The position numbers were made by a program, and so were the translations under genes. Below, piece by piece: positions 17,245 through 25,609 of a stretch of 64,000 bases of DNA. The DNA is from Beijerinckiaceae bacterium (GTDB lineage: Bacteria > Pseudomonadota > Alphaproteobacteria > Rhizobiales > Beijerinckiaceae), in assembly GCA_027531565.1 (NCBI GenBank), contig JAPZSB010000007.1:372001-436000 (forward strand), given 5' to 3'. Position 1 is the first letter of the stretch. Each line of letters begins with the position of its first letter. Below the pieces are notes generated by a model. It saw nothing but the letters and a program-made list of their open reading frames with translations. It searched no databases and was not told the DNA's origin.

Positions 17245-17314
17245 GGCTCTTCCCCTTGTCCGGCCCGCGGGAAGCGTAGCCTGTCAGGCGGGCCCCCGCA
17301 ATGCGGCAGGAGCC

Positions 17315-18682
17315 TCAGCCTGAACTTGTCCCGGCTGCCCGCCGTTCGATCCCGCCGATCGCCCGGAAGACAACCCAGACGGCGGAGACCCCGAAGACGA
17401 GCGAACCGGCGACAAGGCCGACCATCGCGCCCTCGACGCCGTTCCATTGGGCGCCGAGCCAGGCCAGCGGGACCGTGCCGAGCGTGGCGCGCCCCCAGTT
17501 GAAGGCGGTGGAATAGAGCGGGAAGCCGAGATTGTTGAACGCGGCGTTGGAGACCAGCACCAGCCCGATGAAGACCCAGGCCAGCCCGCCGACGAGGCAG
17601 AAATAGGCGACATAGCGGGCGGTTGCGCCGTCGACCCCGAAAAAGACCGGGATCTGGTTGCGCAGCAGGATCAGCAGCAGCCACGCGCCGAGCGTGTACA
17701 GGCCGCAGAAGATGAAGGCATCCCGCATGGCCATGCGCAGCCGGTCGAACCGGCCGGCGCCGAGATTCTGGCCGAGGATCGGCCCGACCGAACCGGACAG
17801 GGCGAAAACGGCGCCGAACGCGACCGGCACCAGCCGGTCGAGGATCGCGTTGGCGGCAACCGCCTCAGCACCGAACGGGGCGAGGATGCGGAGATAGAGC
17901 AGCCCGCCGATCGGGGTGGCGACATTCGTCAGGATGGCCGGCACGGCAATGCCGAAGAACCCGTCCCAATCCCGCCGGAGGCCGGACCACGTCGGCCGGT
18001 CGAGCATCCGGTGTACCCGGACGACACCCTGCAGGCCGACAAGGGTGAACACGATTCGGGAAATCACCGTGGCCCAGGCGGCACCATCGGTGCCCAGCCC
18101 GGCCACGAAGATCAGCAGCGGGTCGGTGACGGCCGTCACAAGCCCGCCGAACAGCGTGACCTGCATCGCCCGCCGGGCATCGCCGACGGCCCGGAGAAGG
18201 CCGGACAGCATCATGCCCGTGGCCATCAGGATATTGGCCGGCAGGGTGATGAGCAGGTAGCGATGGGCGACCTCGCGCGGGACGCCGCGGGCGCCAAGCA
18301 GGTCAAGCACCTGCGGCAGGATGACAAGCAGGAGTAGCGACACGACAATGCCGACGAGATTGGCGAGAACGAGGGCGTTGGTCGACACGCGGCGCGACAC
18401 CGCCGGATCGCCGGCGCCGATGGCCCGCGAGACCATCGCCGTGCCGGCGATCATCGAGCCGATATTCACCGAGATGGCCACGAACAGGACGGTGGTGGCA
18501 TAGCCGACACCGGCGGTCAGTTCGTCATTGTCCAGACGCGAGACATAGAAGAGCGACAGGAAATCGACGAGGAAAATCGCCATCAGCCCGATCGCGCCGG
18601 TCACCGTCATCTCGATGACGTGGCGCATGGTCGAGCCTTCGGTGAATCGCGCCTGCGGAGCGCCTCCGGCCGGTGCGTTCAC
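17315..18682 (-). CDS. MATE-family efflux transporter
   Basis: Inner-membrane exporter of 455 residues with about twelve helices in two pseudo-symmetric halves, coupling cation influx to export of drugs or metabolites. Signatures include GVGYATTVLFVAISVNIGSMIAGTAMVSRAIGAGD-type first-half helix and GSVGPILGQNLGAGRFDR in the second half. The substrate is not predictable. Its ATG overlaps the stop of the CPA2 antiporter gene (ATGA at 18679-18682), so translation of the two membrane proteins is likely coupled. Confidence 0.92.
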   Translation of the reverse strand: MNAPAGGAPQARFTEGSTMRHVIEMTVTGAIGLMAIFLVDFLSLFYVSRLDNDELTAGVGYATTVLFVAISVNIGSMIAGTAMVSRAIGAGDPAVSRRVSTNALVLANLVGIVVSLLLLVILPQVLDLLGARGVPREVAHRYLLITLPANILMATGMMLSGLLRAVGDARRAMQVTLFGGLVTAVTDPLLIFVAGLGTDGAAWATVISRIVFTLVGLQGVVRVHRMLDRPTWSGLRRDWDGFFGIAVPAILTNVATPIGGLLYLRILAPFGAEAVAANAILDRLVPVAFGAVFALSGSVGPILGQNLGAGRFDRLRMAMRDAFIFCGLYTLGAWLLLILLRNQIPVFFGVDGATARYVAYFCLVGGLAWVFIGLVLVSNAAFNNLGFPLYSTAFNWGRATLGTVPLAWLGAQWNGVEGAMVGLVAGSLVFGVSAVWVVFRAIGGIERRAAGTSSG

Positions 18683-20541
18683 GAGGATTCTCCGGTCACG
18701 CCATCGCCCAGCCCGGCCTGCGGAACCGGTTTCGGCCGCGCCGTCAGGTCGCGGCCCTTCCGCTTCGGTTCGGAAAGCGGCTCGGGCGCAACGGTGGCGC
18801 CGATCAGCAGGTCGGTTCCGCCGAGGATCCCTTCGTCCCGCTGGCGCATCAGGCGCTGGGTGTCGCGCCGACGGATATCCTGCCGGATGGCCTCGGATTC
18901 ATCCTCGGACAGGCCCAGGGCCATCAGCGCTGTCCGGCCGAAGCTCAGCGCGCCCTCGAAGGTTTCGCGGATCGGGTTGCGGACGCCCCGTTCCATCAGA
19001 TCGAGGGCATGCACGCGATCATAGGCGCGAACGACCAGCCTCGCCTGCGGGAAGGCCCGGACCGCCATTTCCGCGATGGTGGAAGCGGCCTCGCGGTCAT
19101 CGATGCAGATTGCGATCACCGCGGCCTTTTCCGCGCCCGCCGCGCGGAGCACGTCGAGCCGGCGGCCATCACCGTAATAGACCTTGAACCCGAACCGGCC
19201 CGCCGCGCGGATCCGGTCGATATTGCGATCAATGACCGTGACATTGCGCTCGGCGGCCAGCAGCATCTGGTTGGCCACCTGGCCGAACCGGCCGAACCCG
19301 ATGACCAGCACCTCGCCACCGGCGCCCTCGAAATCCTCGGCCATGTCTTCCTGCTGTTGCTGCCGCTCGGCCATCCGGGCCAGGACCGGCTCGACCAGCT
19401 TCACCAGCACGGGCCCCAGGAACATCGTGATGGCGGCAATCGCGGCATAGAGCGTCGCATCCCGCGGGGCGATGAAGCCGAGGGTTCCTGCCAGAGGGAT
19501 GATCACGAAGGCGAATTCGCCGATCGTCGAGAGCAGGACCGATGCGCGGACGGCATCCGCCACCGGCTGGCGGTAGACGCGCAGCAGGAGGAAGGTCAGC
19601 GCGGCCTTGAGGCCCATGACCAGCACGGCCATGCCGAGCACGAAAGCGAGGCTGCCCATCACCACATTGCCGTCGATGCTCATGCCCACGCTCATGAAGA
19701 ACAGGCCGAGCAGCAGGCCGCGGAAGGGCTCGATATCGGCTTCGAGCTGGTGGCGGAAATGGCTCTCGGCCAGCATCAGCCCGGCCACGAAGGCGCCGAG
19801 CGCCGCCGAGAGGCCGACGGCATGCATCGCCTCCGCGGCGCCGAGCACCACAAGCAGGGCCGCCGCGGTCATGACTTCACGCGCATCGGCGCGGGCGAGC
19901 AGCCGGAAGAACGGATTGAGCAGGTAGCGCCCGGCGAGGACCAGCGCGGCGAGAGCGCCGAAGGCGAGCGCGATATCGGGCAGGTGCTCGCGCATGCCAC
20001 CCCCGCCCCCGGGCAGGCCGGCCAGAAGCGGCATCAGGGCAATGAAGGGCACGATCGCCATGTCCTGGAACAGCAGCACCGCGAAGCTCTTCTGGCCATA
20101 GGCCGTGGCCAGGGCGCCGCGTTCGTTCAGCACCTGCAGGGCGATGGCCGTGGCCGAGAGCGCGAAGGCGAAGGCCATGGCCAGCAGGCCGGCGCCGCGC
20201 AGGCCCAGCAGGTAGAGCCCCACCGCGAGGACGATCCCGGTCACCAGCACCTGCAGCAGGCCGAGGCCAAGGATGTCACGCCGCATCGAGACCAGCTTCG
20301 AGGGTTTCAGCTCGAGGCCGATCACGAACAGGAACATCACGATGCCCAGCTCGGCCACGGTGCGCAGGGCATCGGGCGAGCGGAACAGGCCGAGACCGGA
20401 CGGGCCGATGACAATCCCGGCCAACAGGTAGCCGAGCACGGCGGAAAGACCGGCAAAGCGGAGCAGCGGCACGGCCGCGACGGCTGCCCCGAGAAAGACA
20501 AGCGTGGAGGTCGTGGCGCTGGCGGCGCTGGGATCGGCCAT
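18679..20541 (-). CDS. CPA2-family monovalent cation:H+ antiporter with TrkA-N domain (KefB/KefC/YbaL-like)
   Basis: Membrane antiporter of about 620 residues. An N-terminal Na+/H+ exchanger domain of about twelve helices (residues 1-385) is followed by a RCK/TrkA-N domain with the dinucleotide motif VIGFGRFGQVANQ and a C-terminal tail. The family exports K+ or Na+ in exchange for H+; KefB/KefC are gated by glutathione adducts. Glutathione synthesis is encoded elsewhere in the window (gshA) but no KefF/KefG partner is seen. Start 20541 gives MADPSAASA and the first helix; an upstream open frame to 20655 is not needed. Confidence 0.88.
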   Translation of the reverse strand: MADPSAASATTSTLVFLGAAVAAVPLLRFAGLSAVLGYLLAGIVIGPSGLGLFRSPDALRTVAELGIVMFLFVIGLELKPSKLVSMRRDILGLGLLQVLVTGIVLAVGLYLLGLRGAGLLAMAFAFALSATAIALQVLNERGALATAYGQKSFAVLLFQDMAIVPFIALMPLLAGLPGGGGGMREHLPDIALAFGALAALVLAGRYLLNPFFRLLARADAREVMTAAALLVVLGAAEAMHAVGLSAALGAFVAGLMLAESHFRHQLEADIEPFRGLLLGLFFMSVGMSIDGNVVMGSLAFVLGMAVLVMGLKAALTFLLLRVYRQPVADAVRASVLLSTIGEFAFVIIPLAGTLGFIAPRDATLYAAIAAITMFLGPVLVKLVEPVLARMAERQQQQEDMAEDFEGAGGEVLVIGFGRFGQVANQMLLAAERNVTVIDRNIDRIRAAGRFGFKVYYGDGRRLDVLRAAGAEKAAVIAICIDDREAASTIAEMAVRAFPQARLVVRAYDRVHALDLMERGVRNPIRETFEGALSFGRTALMALGLSEDESEAIRQDIRRRDTQRLMRQRDEGILGGTDLLIGATVAPEPLSEPKRKGRDLTARPKPVPQAGLGDGVTGESS

Positions 20542-20704
20542 GGACAGGAACTCCGGGAGAGCCTTCGGCCTTGGCCGATCAGGACAGTCTCCCCTATGTA
20601 AGGGTGTAATCCGGAATTGCGATACACCGGGGAAGGGTCTATCCCCAAGCGTCAATCACGTTTGCCTGAGGCGTTCAGGCTGCCCGAGGAAGAGCGCGCG
20701 AACG

Positions 20705-21124
20705 ATGGAATCCCTGATGAAAATCGGCGAAGGCCGAGAACTCGGAGTCGCCGCGACCTATGTTGCCCTGCTGATCCTGCTGGGCTTCGTGCTGGCGGTC
20801 CGCGTCATCGCCGTCCGGCGCGCGCAGAAGATCGGGCTTGGCGACGGCGATGACCGGCAGTTGATGAAGCGCATCCGCTGCCATGGGAATTTCAGCGAAT
20901 ACGCGCCGTTGCTGATCGCGATCCTGATCCTGATGCCGCTGCTCGGCGCGAAGGACTGGATGATCCATGTCGCCGGAGTCGCGTCGGTGACCGGCCGGAC
21001 CTTGCATGCGATCGGGCTCAGCCAGACGTCCGGTGTCAGTTTCGGCCGCATGGCGGGGATGATCCTCACCTTCACGACCCTTGTCCTCGGCGCGCTGACC
21101 CTGCTCTGGCTCGCCTGGGCCTGA
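20705..21124 (+). CDS. MAPEG family membrane protein
   Basis: A 139-residue protein with four membrane helices and the MAPEG pattern: helix 1 AATYVALLILLGFVLAVRV, then a RIRCHGNFSEYAPL segment in which the R-x-H-x-N-x-x-E is the family's glutathione-binding signature, then helices with GRTLHAIG. Bacterial MAPEG proteins may act as glutathione transferases or peroxidases; the substrate is unknown. Overlaps nothing; the next gene begins 5 bp downstream. Confidence 0.88.
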   Translation: MESLMKIGEGRELGVAATYVALLILLGFVLAVRVIAVRRAQKIGLGDGDDRQLMKRIRCHGNFSEYAPLLIAILILMPLLGAKDWMIHVAGVASVTGRTLHAIGLSQTSGVSFGRMAGMILTFTTLVLGALTLLWLAWA

Positions 21125-21129
21125 CACGG

Positions 21130-21936
21130 ATGGCCGATCCCGCCCTCCCGGATCTCGCAGCCCTGCACCGGCACCTGCTGTCGGTGATCGCCGAGGCGAC
21201 GGCCATCGCCATGGCCCATTACCGGCCGGGCCGGCGCACCTCGGCCGAGATCATCTGGAAGGAGGGCGGTTCGCCGGTTACCGGCGCGGATCTGGCGGTG
21301 GACGCGTTCCTCGCCCGGGCGCTGCCGGAGGGCATCCCGCTGGCCTACCATTCCGAGGAGCGGCCGGAGAGCTGGCAAGGCGCCGCCCGGGCCGCCTACG
21401 TGGTCGATCCGATCGACGGGACACGGAATTTCATGGAAGGCGGCGAGGCCTGGTGCCTTGTTGTCGGCGTCGTCTCCGGGGGCGTTCCGGTGGCCGGGGT
21501 GCTGGCGGTGCCGGCGCAGAACCAGGTCTTCTCGGCATGGCGCGGTGGCGGCGCCTGGCTCAACGGCGCGCCACTGGGTCCGATTGCCGCGCCGGCCGGC
21601 GCCCTCCGGGCAACCGGGCCGCGCAGCGCGCTGGACCTCCTCGCCGGCCGCATCGGCCGGCCGCTCGAACAGGCCGCCGCCGTGCCGGCGCTTGCCCACC
21701 GGCTGCTCGCGCCGGTCAAGGGCCAGGCCGATCTCGCCCTTGCGCGTGGCGGCGGGCATGACTGGGACATTGCGGCCGCCCATGCCATCCTCGCGGAATG
21801 CGGCGGCACGCTCGCGCGGATCGACGGGCAGCCGCTGACCTACACCCTTGCCGGAGGCACGCTGCCCCCGCTGATGGCCGGCGGGACGGCGCTTATCGAC
21901 AAAATCCGGCCGACACTCTTGACTGACTCCGCCTGA
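21130..21936 (+). CDS. cysQ: Inositol monophosphatase family protein, probably 3'(2'),5'-bisphosphate nucleotidase
   Basis: Mg-dependent phosphatase of 268 residues that in CysQ converts PAP to AMP in sulfur assimilation. Metal-binding residues are visible: E76-E77 in YHSEE, D93-P-I-D96-G-T in VVDPIDGTRNF, and the late GGHDWDIAAAHAILAECGG. The family also includes inositol-1-phosphatase and SuhB. Its place at the head of the DUF4170, acyltransferase, waaA, lpxK block is a frequent arrangement in Hyphomicrobiales, so a role tied to envelope synthesis cannot be excluded. Confidence 0.85.
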   Translation: MADPALPDLAALHRHLLSVIAEATAIAMAHYRPGRRTSAEIIWKEGGSPVTGADLAVDAFLARALPEGIPLAYHSEERPESWQGAARAAYVVDPIDGTRNFMEGGEAWCLVVGVVSGGVPVAGVLAVPAQNQVFSAWRGGGAWLNGAPLGPIAAPAGALRATGPRSALDLLAGRIGRPLEQAAAVPALAHRLLAPVKGQADLALARGGGHDWDIAAAHAILAECGGTLARIDGQPLTYTLAGGTLPPLMAGGTALIDKIRPTLLTDSA

Positions 21937-22019
21937 TTGAGGATCGAAGGCGGCAGGATTCTCCGCTGCCGCGCCGGACCGCTCCGTGCCAAGAGGCAGC
22001 CTTCAGGCAGGAACACATC

Positions 22020-22259
22020 ATGGCCCAGGACAATGGCGGCAAGCAGCTCCTCCACCTCGTCTTCGGCGGGGAGCTGGAAGCCATCGACAGCACGACCTTC
22101 CGCGACCTGACCAAGCTCGACATTGTCGGCATCTTCCCCGACTACAAGAGCGCGCATGTCGCCTGGAAAGCCAAGGCGCAGGCGACGGTCGACAATGCGC
22201 AGATGCGCTATTTCATCGTCCATATGCACCGCCTGCTCGACCCCGATTCCGCTGCCTGA
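22020..22259 (+). CDS. DUF4170 protein
   Basis: A 79-residue cytoplasmic protein with the family's LHLVFGGEL, then IVGIFPDYKSAHVAWKAKAQ and an AMRYFIVHMHRLLDP-like end. Widespread in alphaproteobacteria and of unknown function. The stop TGA overlaps the next gene's ATG (TGATG), so it is co-translated with the DUF374 acyltransferase and belongs to the lipid A operon. The constant position suggests a small accessory factor; that is inference. Confidence 0.88.
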   Translation: MAQDNGGKQLLHLVFGGELEAIDSTTFRDLTKLDIVGIFPDYKSAHVAWKAKAQATVDNAQMRYFIVHMHRLLDPDSAA

Positions 22260-23032
22260 TGTTCCGCGCGATCGGGCGTTCCCGCGCCTTCCAGGTGGCC
22301 ATCGGCTCGCTGATGGCGGCCTACCTGACCTTCGTGAAGCGGACCAACCGGCTGATCTTCCTGCCGGACGAGGACGTGCGCACCGTGGATGCGCACAGCC
22401 CGACCATCATCACGTTCTGGCATGGCCAGCACCTGATGCAGACCTTCTTCCGGCGACCGCATGATCGCTGCTACGTGATGATCTCGCGCCATGGCGACGG
22501 CGAGATCAACGCCGTGGCGGTGGAGAAGCTCGGGATGCTCGTCGTCCGGGGCTCCGGCGCGCAGCGCAAGGACCAGGTCCGCAAGCGCGGCGGCATCCAG
22601 GCGCTGCGCCAGATGCTCTCCCTCCTCGCGGCGGGAGACCATGTCTCGATGACGGCCGACGTGCCGAAAGTGTCGCGCGTGGCCGGCGAGGGCATCATCA
22701 CGCTGGCGCAGCTTTCCGGCCGGCCGATCGTGCCGATCGCGGTGGTCTGTTCGCGCCGGATCGATTTCCGGTCATGGGATTCGGCCTCGCTTGGCCTGCC
22801 CTTCGGCCGCACCGCCATCGTCACCGGCGAGCGGATCGAGGTTCCCAAGGATGCCGACGCGAAGACCCGTGAACAACGGCGTCAGGCGCTGGAGGAGGAA
22901 CTCGACCGCATCTATGCGCTCGGCTACGCTACCCTGGGCTCGCGTGATCCGGGGGCGGACCGCGCGGATGTCCTCGCCGCGCGGGCCGAACGGCGCAGGC
23001 AGGCCATGATTGATCCTGTCGAGCGCGGGTGA
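22259..23032 (+). CDS. DUF374 lysophospholipid acyltransferase family protein
   Basis: A 257-residue protein of the PlsC/LpxL-like acyltransferase superfamily. The H(x4)D-like motif region reads TFWHGQHLMQ, followed by ISRHGDGEINA, VVRGSGAQRK and MTADVPKVSRVAGEGIITLAQLSGRPIVPI. A single N-terminal hydrophobic stretch suggests membrane attachment. Located between DUF4170 and waaA, it is likely involved in acylation of lipid A or a related lipid. Its stop overlaps the GTG candidate start of waaA. Confidence 0.87.
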   Translation: MFRAIGRSRAFQVAIGSLMAAYLTFVKRTNRLIFLPDEDVRTVDAHSPTIITFWHGQHLMQTFFRRPHDRCYVMISRHGDGEINAVAVEKLGMLVVRGSGAQRKDQVRKRGGIQALRQMLSLLAAGDHVSMTADVPKVSRVAGEGIITLAQLSGRPIVPIAVVCSRRIDFRSWDSASLGLPFGRTAIVTGERIEVPKDADAKTREQRRQALEEELDRIYALGYATLGSRDPGADRADVLAARAERRRQAMIDPVERG

Positions 23033-24354
23033 GGCGTAACATGTCCCGAGTGGTCTCTCCGGCTTCCGGCGCCTGGCACCGGCCGTTCTCGCTGCTGGCC
23101 TACCGGGCGCTCTCCACCCTCGCTGCGCCCGCCCTGCCCCTGCTGCTCCGCCGTCGCCTTGCGCAGGGCAAGGAAGATGCCGGCCGCCTGAACGAGCGGC
23201 TTGGCCGCCCGGCAACCCCGCGCCCACCGGGCCGGCTCGTCTGGATCCATGCCGCGAGCGTCGGCGAGATGATGACCATCCTGCCGCTCGTCGCGCGGCT
23301 CGATGCCGAAGGCATCACGGCTCTGGTCACGACCGGTACGCTGACCTCGGCGCAACTAGCCGCGGAAAGGCTGCCGCCGGGCAGCATCCATCAGTTTGTG
23401 CCGATGGATGGTCCCGGCGCGGCGAAACGCTTCCTCGACCATTGGAAGCCGGATCTGGCGATTGTCTGCGAGAGCGAGATCTGGCCCAACCTGATCATGG
23501 AAACCCGTTCCCGCGGGATCCCGATGGGGTGGGTGAATGCGCGGATGTCGGCCCGATCCTTCGCGCGCTGGCAGGGCATGCCCGGCGCCGCACGGGCCCT
23601 GCTGGGCGGGCTGGCCTTCTGTTTCGCCCAGAGCGCTGCCGATGCCGAACGCTTCTCCGCCCTCGGCGCGCCGGCGGAAATGGCCGGCAACCTGAAATTC
23701 GACGTGCCGCCGCTGCCGCTCGACGAGGGCGATCTCGACACCCTGCGCCAGCGCATCGACAACCGGCCTGTCCTGCTGGCTGCCTCCACCCATCCGGGGG
23801 AGGAAATGATGGTTCTCGAGGCCTCGGCCATCATCCGCGACCAAGTGGCCGAGCTGCTGACCATCCTCGTGCCGCGCCATCCCGAACGGGGCGCCGAGAT
23901 TGCCGACATGGCCGCCCGGGGCGGGATGCGCTCGCTCCTGCGCAGTGCCGGGCAGCAGCCTGACGACATGACAACCGTCTATATCGCCGATACCCTCGGC
24001 GAACTCGGGCTGTTCTACGCGCTGGCGCGGGTGGTGTTCGTCGGCGGTACCTTCGTGCCGGTCGGTGGCCACAATCCCATCGAGCCGGCCAAGTTCGGCG
24101 TGCCGATCCTGCATGGCCCGCTCTTCTCGAATTTCACCGAGATCTACACCGAGATGGATGAAAAGGGCGCCGCCATCCGCGTGGAGGATGCGGCCGGGCT
24201 CGGCCGGGCCGCCTCGCGGCTCATGCGGGACGCCGAGGCGCGTGAGGCGCTGGGCCAGCAGGCCCGCACCTGTGTCGCCGCGCATGAGGGCGTGCTGGAT
24301 CGCTGCTGGGCGGCGATCATGCCCTTGCTCACCACCAGGGACAGCGCCTCATGA
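23029..24354 (+). CDS. waaA: 3-deoxy-D-manno-octulosonic acid transferase
   Basis: Transfers Kdo from CMP-Kdo to lipid IVA at the inner membrane (GT30). The 441-residue protein shows the N-terminal membrane anchor and WIHAASVGEMMTILPLVARL, then VTTGTLTSAQLAAERLP, PMDGPGAAKRFLDHWKPDLAIVCESEIWPNLI, and the GT-B C-terminal LAASTHPGEE and VGGTFVPVGGHNPIEPA. The GTG at 23029 overlaps the previous stop; the ATG at 23041 is an equally good start. ATGA overlap with lpxK follows. Confidence 0.95.
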   Translation: MRRNMSRVVSPASGAWHRPFSLLAYRALSTLAAPALPLLLRRRLAQGKEDAGRLNERLGRPATPRPPGRLVWIHAASVGEMMTILPLVARLDAEGITALVTTGTLTSAQLAAERLPPGSIHQFVPMDGPGAAKRFLDHWKPDLAIVCESEIWPNLIMETRSRGIPMGWVNARMSARSFARWQGMPGAARALLGGLAFCFAQSAADAERFSALGAPAEMAGNLKFDVPPLPLDEGDLDTLRQRIDNRPVLLAASTHPGEEMMVLEASAIIRDQVAELLTILVPRHPERGAEIADMAARGGMRSLLRSAGQQPDDMTTVYIADTLGELGLFYALARVVFVGGTFVPVGGHNPIEPAKFGVPILHGPLFSNFTEIYTEMDEKGAAIRVEDAAGLGRAASRLMRDAEAREALGQQARTCVAAHEGVLDRCWAAIMPLLTTRDSAS

Positions 24355-25367
24355 TCCGCCAGCCGCGTTTCTGGTCGCGAGACGGAAACCGGCTGTGGCG
24401 GGCGATGCTGGCGCCGATCGGCTGGCTCTATGGCCGGCTGACCCTGCGACGCCTCCGCAAGCCGGGCTGGCGGGCGCCGGTTCCCGTGGTTTCGATCGGC
24501 AATTTCACCGTGGGCGGCGGCGGCAAGACGCCGACAACCCTCGCCCTGGCCGAGGCCCTGGCTGCCCGTGGCGAGAAGCCCTTCCTGCTGACGCGCGGCT
24601 ATGGCGGGGGGATGGCGGGGCCGGTCCGGGTCGAGCCCGGGCGGCATGCGGCGCGGGATGTCGGCGACGAACCCCTGCTGCTGGCGCGGGCCGCGCCGAC
24701 CATCGTCGCGCGCGATCGCCGGGCCGGCGCCGAGGCCGCACTGGCCGCCGGGGCCGGGTGCCTGCTGCTCGACGATGCCCTGCAAAACCCCGCCCTGATC
24801 AAGGACATTTCCCTCGCCGTCATCGATGCGGGTTTCGGCTTCGGCAATGGCGCCTGCCTGCCGGCCGGGCCTTTGCGCGCCCCGGTTGCGGCGATGGCGG
24901 CCTCGGTGCATGCGGCCCTGCTGATCGGCGAGGGGCCGATTCCCGATGCGCTGCCGCCGGGCCTGCCCCTGTTCCGGGCGCAGATCGTTCCTGCCGGAGA
25001 CCTGACCGCGCTGACCGGCCGCAAGGTGCTGGCCTATTGCGGGCTGGCGCGCCCGGAGAAATTCCGCGCAACGCTCGAGGGGGCGGGAATCGTGGTAGCG
25101 GCCCTGGCCGACTTCCCGGACCATCACGCCTTCACCCCCGATGAGGCCAAACGGCTGATGGACGAGGCGGCGGCGGCAGGGCTCGTCCTTGTGACGACGG
25201 AAAAGGACGCGGTGCGCCTGACGGGTGATCCGGCCCTGCATGCGCTGGCGGCGGCAAGCCGGGTGGTGCGCATCCGGCTCGAACCCGAGACGGCCTTCCT
25301 TGACTGGTTCTACCGGGCCTTCGATTCGGCGCGAAGCCGGGCGAGCACGGCTTCGGGCCCGGCATAG
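24351..25367 (+). CDS. lpxK: Tetraacyldisaccharide 4'-kinase
   Basis: Phosphorylates the 4' position of the lipid A disaccharide to give lipid IVA. The 338-residue protein has an N-terminal hydrophobic anchor and the unusual P-loop SIGNFTVGGGGKTP (residues ~48-61), GYGGGMAGPVRVE, LLLDDALQNPALIKDISLAVIDAGFGFGNGACLPAGPLR. Coupled to waaA. The 3' end overlaps the convergent DUF2093 gene by 58 bp. Confidence 0.95.
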   Translation: MIRQPRFWSRDGNRLWRAMLAPIGWLYGRLTLRRLRKPGWRAPVPVVSIGNFTVGGGGKTPTTLALAEALAARGEKPFLLTRGYGGGMAGPVRVEPGRHAARDVGDEPLLLARAAPTIVARDRRAGAEAALAAGAGCLLLDDALQNPALIKDISLAVIDAGFGFGNGACLPAGPLRAPVAAMAASVHAALLIGEGPIPDALPPGLPLFRAQIVPAGDLTALTGRKVLAYCGLARPEKFRATLEGAGIVVAALADFPDHHAFTPDEAKRLMDEAAAAGLVLVTTEKDAVRLTGDPALHALAAASRVVRIRLEPETAFLDWFYRAFDSARSRASTASGPA

Positions 25368-25543
25368 GCCTCCTGCCGTTCGGCGCTCCAGTAGCGGAGG
25401 TCCTCCAGCGGGATCGGCACGCCGGTAACGCCGCAGCGCACGAAGGAGCCCTGCCGCAGGATGCGGTAATCGCTGTCAGAATATTCCAGCAGGGCTTCCG
25501 TGCCGAGGGCCGGTCCCGCCGAACCGGATGCGAGTTTGACCAT
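25310..25543 (-). CDS. DUF2093 protein
   Basis: A 77-residue cytoplasmic protein whose family core is visible as EYSDSDYRILRQGSFVRCGVTGVPIPLEDLRYWSAERQEAY. Unknown function, restricted largely to alphaproteobacteria. The last ~20 codons run antisense through the end of lpxK, a tail-to-tail overlap of 58 bp. It lies between lpxK and xseA. Confidence 0.85.
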   Translation of the reverse strand: MVKLASGSAGPALGTEALLEYSDSDYRILRQGSFVRCGVTGVPIPLEDLRYWSAERQEAYAGPEAVLARLRAESKAR

Positions 25544-25609
25544 CAGGCGCTCTCCGTTGATGCCGAGGTCATACTGTCTGGGCGCCTCACCTTCAACCTC
25601 CGCGCGCCG